From: an uncultured Oscillospiraceae bacterium
Lineage (GTDB): Bacteria; Bacillota; Clostridia; Oscillospirales; Oscillospiraceae
Length of the DNA stretch: 17,026 nt
Assembly: GCA_947631805.1 (NCBI GenBank)
Contig: CANRNA010000013.1
Coordinates: forward strand, 1-17,026
Direction: 5' to 3'
Position numbers and translations under genes: made by a program. The notes below the pieces were generated by a model. That model did no database searches. It worked only from the letters and a program-made list of their open reading frames with translations, and was not told the origin of the DNA. Below are positions 14,101-17,026 of this stretch, piece after piece (the first letter of the stretch is position 1; each line of letters starts with the position of its first letter).

Positions 14101-14147
14101 ACGCGCGGCCCGCCGCGCGGCTCGGCCTGACCGGCCTTCGCTTCCGT

Positions 14148-15197
14148 TTACAGGGGCCGGATGAAATCCACCCCGTAGCTCTCCCCCACGCTCCGCAGCT
14201 CGTTGGCCACGGCGTCGGACAGCTCGATGCCCTTTTCCAGGCTGACGGCCCGCTTGGCCGCCTCTATCTCTCCGGGGATATACACCCGCTCCACGCCGGG
14301 GGCGGGCGGGCAGGCGCGAAACTCGTCCAGCATGTCGTCCACCCGCTCCAGGAACTGTTCGCGGGGCAGGAACTTGTCCGGGTCTATCACCACCAGGAAA
14401 TAACCCACATTCTGGGGGTGCTCATAGTCGGTCCAGAAGTGGGGGGTCGTGCGGCAGTTGAGCGCCCCGCCCAGGCAGCTGCACATCAGGTCGATGAACA
14501 GGCTGATGGCGTAGCCCTTGGCCCCGCCGAAGGGGAGCATGCACCCCCCGTCCAGCACGGCGCCAGGGTCGGTGGTGTCGGCGCCGTATTTGTCCACGGC
14601 CCAGCCCTGGGGTATCGGGCGGCCCTCCTTTTGAGCCAGGACCACCTTGCCACGGGCCACGACGCTCGTCGCCATGTCCAGGTCGAAGGGCTCCCCCCGC
14701 CCGGCGGGCACCGCCACCCCCAGGGGGTTGGTGCCCAGCATGGCCTTCGCGCCCCCGATGGGGGCCACGGCGGCCTCGCTGTTGCTGACCATGAAGGCGA
14801 TCATCCCCTGCTCGGCGGCGTACTTCGTGTAAAACGCCCCCGCGCCGAAGTGGTTGCCGTTGCGCACCGTCGCGGCGCAGCAGCCGGTCTCCCGGGCCCG
14901 CTCGATGCACATATCCATCGCCTGGCGGGCTATCTTCGCCCCTATGCCGTTGTGGCCGTCTATCACCAGGCAGGAAGGCGCCTGGCTGACGATCTCGGCG
15001 TTGACCCCCGGCGTGATGACGCCGCACTGGACCCGCCGGGAGTAGTTGATGAGCCGGGAGATGCCGTGGGAGCCCATGCCTCTGCTGTCGGCGTACAGGA
15101 GGTTCTCCGCGAATATCTCCGCCTCGTCCCGCTCCAGCCCGGCCTTCACCATGACCTGGGCCGCGAAATCTTTCAGCTTGTCATAATCGTACCGCAT
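14148..15197 (-). CDS. Ldh2/malate dehydrogenase-family 2-hydroxyacid oxidoreductase
   Basis: Members of this NAD(P)-dependent family, unrelated to classical LDH/MDH, oxidise 2-hydroxy acids such as L-malate, L-lactate, ureidoglycolate (AllD) or (R)-sulfolactate (ComC). The 349-residue protein is full length with SHGISR (43-48, H44 and R48), GNHFGAGAFY (114-123, H116), PIGGAKAMLGTNPLG (146-160), DMATS (174-178) and GGAKGYAISLFIDL (224-237). The ATG at 15197 follows a strong GGAGGTG site. It is 19 bases downstream of the RraA-like gene, in one operon with it and a D-2-hydroxyacid dehydrogenase. No motif identifies the substrate. Ureidoglycolate is less likely, as no allantoin gene is visible. 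Confidence 0.92.
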   Translation of the reverse strand: MRYDYDKLKDFAAQVMVKAGLERDEAEIFAENLLYADSRGMGSHGISRLINYSRRVQCGVITPGVNAEIVSQAPSCLVIDGHNGIGAKIARQAMDMCIERARETGCCAATVRNGNHFGAGAFYTKYAAEQGMIAFMVSNSEAAVAPIGGAKAMLGTNPLGVAVPAGRGEPFDLDMATSVVARGKVVLAQKEGRPIPQGWAVDKYGADTTDPGAVLDGGCMLPFGGAKGYAISLFIDLMCSCLGGALNCRTTPHFWTDYEHPQNVGYFLVVIDPDKFLPREQFLERVDDMLDEFRACPPAPGVERVYIPGEIEAAKRAVSLEKGIELSDAVANELRSVGESYGVDFIRPL

Positions 15198-15216
15198 ATC
15201 GCACCTCCGCCGCGCG

Positions 15217-15894
15217 TCAGATGATCTCGCAGCCGATCTCTTTCAGTTTCTCGTCCACCCAGGGCCGGACATAGGTGCCGTCGTTGACGATGTGGTCCAT
15301 GATGTCGGCCTCCTTCTTCTGCACCGCCTCGGTGGCGTCGGCCAGAGCGCTGGCCTCCGCCGGGTCGATGAACAGCACGCCGTCGCCGTCGCCCACCACG
15401 ATATCTCCGGGGCGCACCACCCGGCCGCCGATGACCACGGGCACGTTTATCTCGCCGGGGCCGTTCTTATACGGGCCGTTGGGGGTGGCGGAGCGGGCGT
15501 ACACGGGGAAGTCCTCCATGGCCGCCAGGCCGTCCCGGTCCCGGATAGCGCCGTCGCACACGATGCCCCGCACGCCCCGGACCTTGCAGTAATTGGCCAT
15601 CAGCTCCCCGAAAATGGCCCGGTCGGTGAAGCCCCCCGCGTCGATGACGATCACGTCGCCGGGCTTGGCCAGGTCCATGGCCGCGTGGAACATGAGGTTG
15701 TCGCCCTGGGCCACCTTCACGGTGAAGGCGGTGCCCAGTAGAAAGCCGTGGCCGATGGGCTCGATGCCCGCCTCCGCGGCGGCGGTGCGGTTCATATTGT
15801 CGTCGATGTTGGCGACGGGCATATCCCGGAACCGCTCCACCAGAGCCGGGTCAGGGCGTTTGAAATCCTTGATGATCTTGCATCCGACAGACAT
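15217..15894 (-). CDS. RraA-fold aldolase/decarboxylase-like protein
   Basis: The 225-residue protein belongs to the RraA/HMG aldolase superfamily, often mislabelled as dimethylmenaquinone methyltransferase. Landmarks are GDVIVIDAGGFTDRAIFGEL (79-98), CDGAIRD (113-119) and RPGDIVVGDGDGV (161-173). R118 and D119 match the Arg-Asp pair used by divalent-metal class II pyruvate aldolases such as 4-hydroxy-4-methyl-2-oxoglutarate aldolase, and the GE at 96-97 is usual. An RNase E inhibitor role is unlikely because it sits between two hydroxyacid dehydrogenases and keeps the catalytic residues. It probably cleaves or decarboxylates the 2-keto acid they produce. The ATG at 15894 has GGGAGG upstream; gaps to both neighbours are under 20 bases. 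Confidence 0.9.
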   Translation of the reverse strand: MSVGCKIIKDFKRPDPALVERFRDMPVANIDDNMNRTAAAEAGIEPIGHGFLLGTAFTVKVAQGDNLMFHAAMDLAKPGDVIVIDAGGFTDRAIFGELMANYCKVRGVRGIVCDGAIRDRDGLAAMEDFPVYARSATPNGPYKNGPGEINVPVVIGGRVVRPGDIVVGDGDGVLFIDPAEASALADATEAVQKKEADIMDHIVNDGTYVRPWVDEKLKEIGCEII

Positions 15895-15912
15895 GGTATT
15901 ATTCCTCCCAAA

Positions 15913-16956
15913 TCAAACGAATTTATAGCCGGTGTCCTTGTCCAGCACCCCCCGGTCCGCCACGCAGCGGGCGGGGACCGTGCCGCCGGTCACGGCGGCG
16001 GGGACGATGTCGCACACCATCTGTATCTGTGTCTTCTTGCTGCCCACGCCGTAGCTGCCGCAGTGGGGGTTCACGATAATGTTGTCCAGGCGCTTGAAGG
16101 GGTCGTCCTCCGGCAGGGGCTCCTTTTCCACCGTGTCCAGCCCGGCATAGAGTATCTCCCCGTTTTCCAGGGCCCAGGCCAGATCGTCGTTGTCGATGAC
16201 CGGCCCCCGGGAGGTGTTGATGATCATGGCCGTGTTCTTCATCTTCCGGAAGACCTCCCTGTTGAAGACATGGGTGGTCTCCGGCGTCAGGATGACGTGG
16301 ATGGAGATGATGTCGCTGCGGGTGATGAGCTCCTCAAAGTCCACGAACTCCACATCCGGGTACTGGGCCTTCACCCCATCGGACACGTAGGGGTCGCAGG
16401 CGATGACCTTGGTGCCGAAGCCCCCGTGGAAGATGTCGTGCAGGTGCCGCCCGGCCAGGCCGAAGCCGTACAGGCCCAGGGTCATCTCCCGCACGTCCGG
16501 GGGGAGCAGGTATTTGCACTTGGGCCAGTTGCCCTTGCGGACCTCCCTGTCATAATAACAGGTGTTGCGTATAAGGCCCATGATCATGGCCGTCGCCACA
16601 TCCGCCAGCTCCTTGGCGCAGAAGCCGGGCAGATTGAGCACGATCACGCCCTGCTCCGCCGCCGTGTCCAGGTCGATGCTGTTGACACCCGCGCCGAAGC
16701 GCTGCACGAACTTCAGGCCGGGAAGGGCCTGCATCACCTTCCGGGTGATGGGGGGATTGCCCGTGGCGAGGATGATCTGGGCGTCCTGACAGCCGTTGAT
16801 GATCTCCTCCTCCGTGGGCTCCTTCTGCTGGGCGGCGACTACCTCATAGTCCAGCAGCGCCCACTCGATGCCCGCCTGGGCGTAAGCGGCGCGCACGCGC
16901 TCCAGCTCCTGGGCGTTCACGCTGCCGTAATCCTTGTCTACTACTACTGCTTTCAT
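15913..16956 (-). CDS. D-2-hydroxyacid dehydrogenase, phosphoglycerate dehydrogenase-like
   Basis: This NAD(P)-dependent 2-hydroxyacid dehydrogenase has 347 residues. The nucleotide fold reads GFGLAG (164-169) with acidic D188 favouring NAD. The catalytic triad is R250 (NTSRG), E279 (EKEP) and H298 (NPHCGSYG). The histidine context lacks the Trp seen in hydroxypyruvate reductases, and FGAGVNSID (87-95) resembles PGDH-like members. There is no ACT or other C-terminal regulatory domain, so it is not a typical SerA. The ATG at 16956 follows GGAGG six bases upstream, within the end of the preceding gene. It starts the visible part of an operon with the RraA-like and Ldh2-family genes. Substrate unknown. 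Confidence 0.92.
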   Translation of the reverse strand: MKAVVVDKDYGSVNAQELERVRAAYAQAGIEWALLDYEVVAAQQKEPTEEEIINGCQDAQIILATGNPPITRKVMQALPGLKFVQRFGAGVNSIDLDTAAEQGVIVLNLPGFCAKELADVATAMIMGLIRNTCYYDREVRKGNWPKCKYLLPPDVREMTLGLYGFGLAGRHLHDIFHGGFGTKVIACDPYVSDGVKAQYPDVEFVDFEELITRSDIISIHVILTPETTHVFNREVFRKMKNTAMIINTSRGPVIDNDDLAWALENGEILYAGLDTVEKEPLPEDDPFKRLDNIIVNPHCGSYGVGSKKTQIQMVCDIVPAAVTGGTVPARCVADRGVLDKDTGYKFV

Positions 16957-16957
16957 A

Positions 16958-17026
16958 TCAATCCTCCGGCGCCGCCTCTTCTGCTGCGGAAGTATCCGCC
17001 GCGGCTTTCTTGTTGATGAACTTTAC
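16958..17026 (-). CDS. C-terminal end of an unidentified protein (cut by window edge)
   Basis: Only the last 22 codons are in the window: VKFINKKAAADTS followed by an Ala/Glu-rich acidic tail ending in APED and a TGA at 16958-16960. The stop is two bases from the next ATG, and its last codons contain that gene's ribosome binding site, so it is in the same operon. The Lys-rich stretch followed by a low-complexity tail could be a cytoplasmic C-terminus, possibly of a transporter, but nothing visible proves this. Confidence 0.6.
   Translation of the reverse strand, partial: VKFINKKAAADTSAAEEAAPED

Larger units (their letters stand above)
13931..14119 (-). other. Dense hairpin cluster between the two hydroxy-acid units
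   Basis: Six inverted repeats follow each other in about 190 bases of the 258-base gap 13890-14147. In minus-strand order, arms are 14112-14119/14102-14109, 14088-14100/14064-14076, 14053-14059/14039-14044, 14008-14022/13991-14005, 13978-13986/13961-13969 and 13945-13951/13934-13940. An alternative 6-bp hairpin, 13961-13966 with 13951-13956, shares bases with the fifth and sixth and cannot form at the same time. No gene is supported here. It may control read-through from the upstream operon or be a palindromic repeat element; neither is established. Confidence 0.7.

Noticed and set aside
13931..14119. CRISPR array
   Set aside because: The repeats are inverted within each unit and differ from each other; there are no regularly spaced direct repeats and no cas genes.
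13931..14119. Known riboswitch class
   Set aside because: I could not match the hairpins to a conserved core of any riboswitch I know, and the cluster lies upstream of the downstream gene's own promoter.
12921..16956. SerA (phosphoglycerate dehydrogenase) serine synthesis genes
   Set aside because: Neither D-2-hydroxyacid dehydrogenase has an ACT or ASB domain, and no serC or serB lies nearby; the neighbours point to catabolism.
15748..17016. Plus-strand open frame (422 codons) opposite the PGDH-like gene
   Set aside because: It mirrors a dehydrogenase whose catalytic residues are all present on the minus strand.
1..17026. Insertion sequence, prophage, tRNA or rRNA genes
   Set aside because: No transposase, integrase, phage protein or recognisable tRNA/rRNA sequence was seen on either strand.

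Overview
The window is a G+C-rich stretch (roughly two thirds G+C by eye) from a Firmicute-type bacterium, most likely a high-GC member of the Oscillospiraceae/Clostridia. The evidence is gene content and order: plsX-acpP-rnc-smc is the classic Firmicutes arrangement, tRNA U54 methylation is by the folate/FAD enzyme TrmFO, and strong Shine-Dalgarno sites and sigma-A-type promoters are present. I cannot name the species. Every gene I can support is on the minus strand, so transcription runs from high to low coordinates. The long plus-strand open frames are mirror images of high-GC genes.

Housekeeping block (about 11504 down to 1): a TTGACA-17-TATACT promoter precedes a SpoU/TrmH RNA methyltransferase gene. 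This is followed by dprA, topA, trmFO, plsX, acpP, rnc, an Elp3-like radical SAM gene and smc, which is cut by the left edge a few residues before its stop. Most junctions overlap by 1, 4 or 8 bases or have a very small gap, so this looks like one superoperon joining DNA processing/topology, tRNA and rRNA modification, phospholipid initiation, RNA processing and chromosome condensation. Two further promoter-like sequences lie inside it. One is in the AT-rich stretch encoding the DprA interdomain linker, ahead of topA. The other is across the 3' end of the radical SAM gene, ahead of smc. The Smc protein is unusually short: about 1,000 residues rather than about 1,180, with both coiled-coil arms shortened by similar amounts.

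Hydroxy-acid block (17026 down to 11628): after the tail of an unidentified gene come a D-2-hydroxyacid dehydrogenase, an RraA-fold aldolase-like protein and an Ldh2/malate dehydrogenase-family oxidoreductase, in a tight operon. A 258-base intergenic region packed with six hairpins, including a terminator-like one and a mutually exclusive alternative, separates them from a second unit. That unit encodes a hydroxypyruvate reductase-like D-2-hydroxyacid dehydrogenase and a MOFRL-type glycerate 2-kinase, with an extended -10 promoter in front and a terminator-like hairpin behind. Together they read as a pathway that oxidises and cleaves a hydroxy acid and feeds a C3 product through hydroxypyruvate and D-glycerate to 2-phosphoglycerate. 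The starting substrate is unknown, and this is the best candidate here for an undescribed system.
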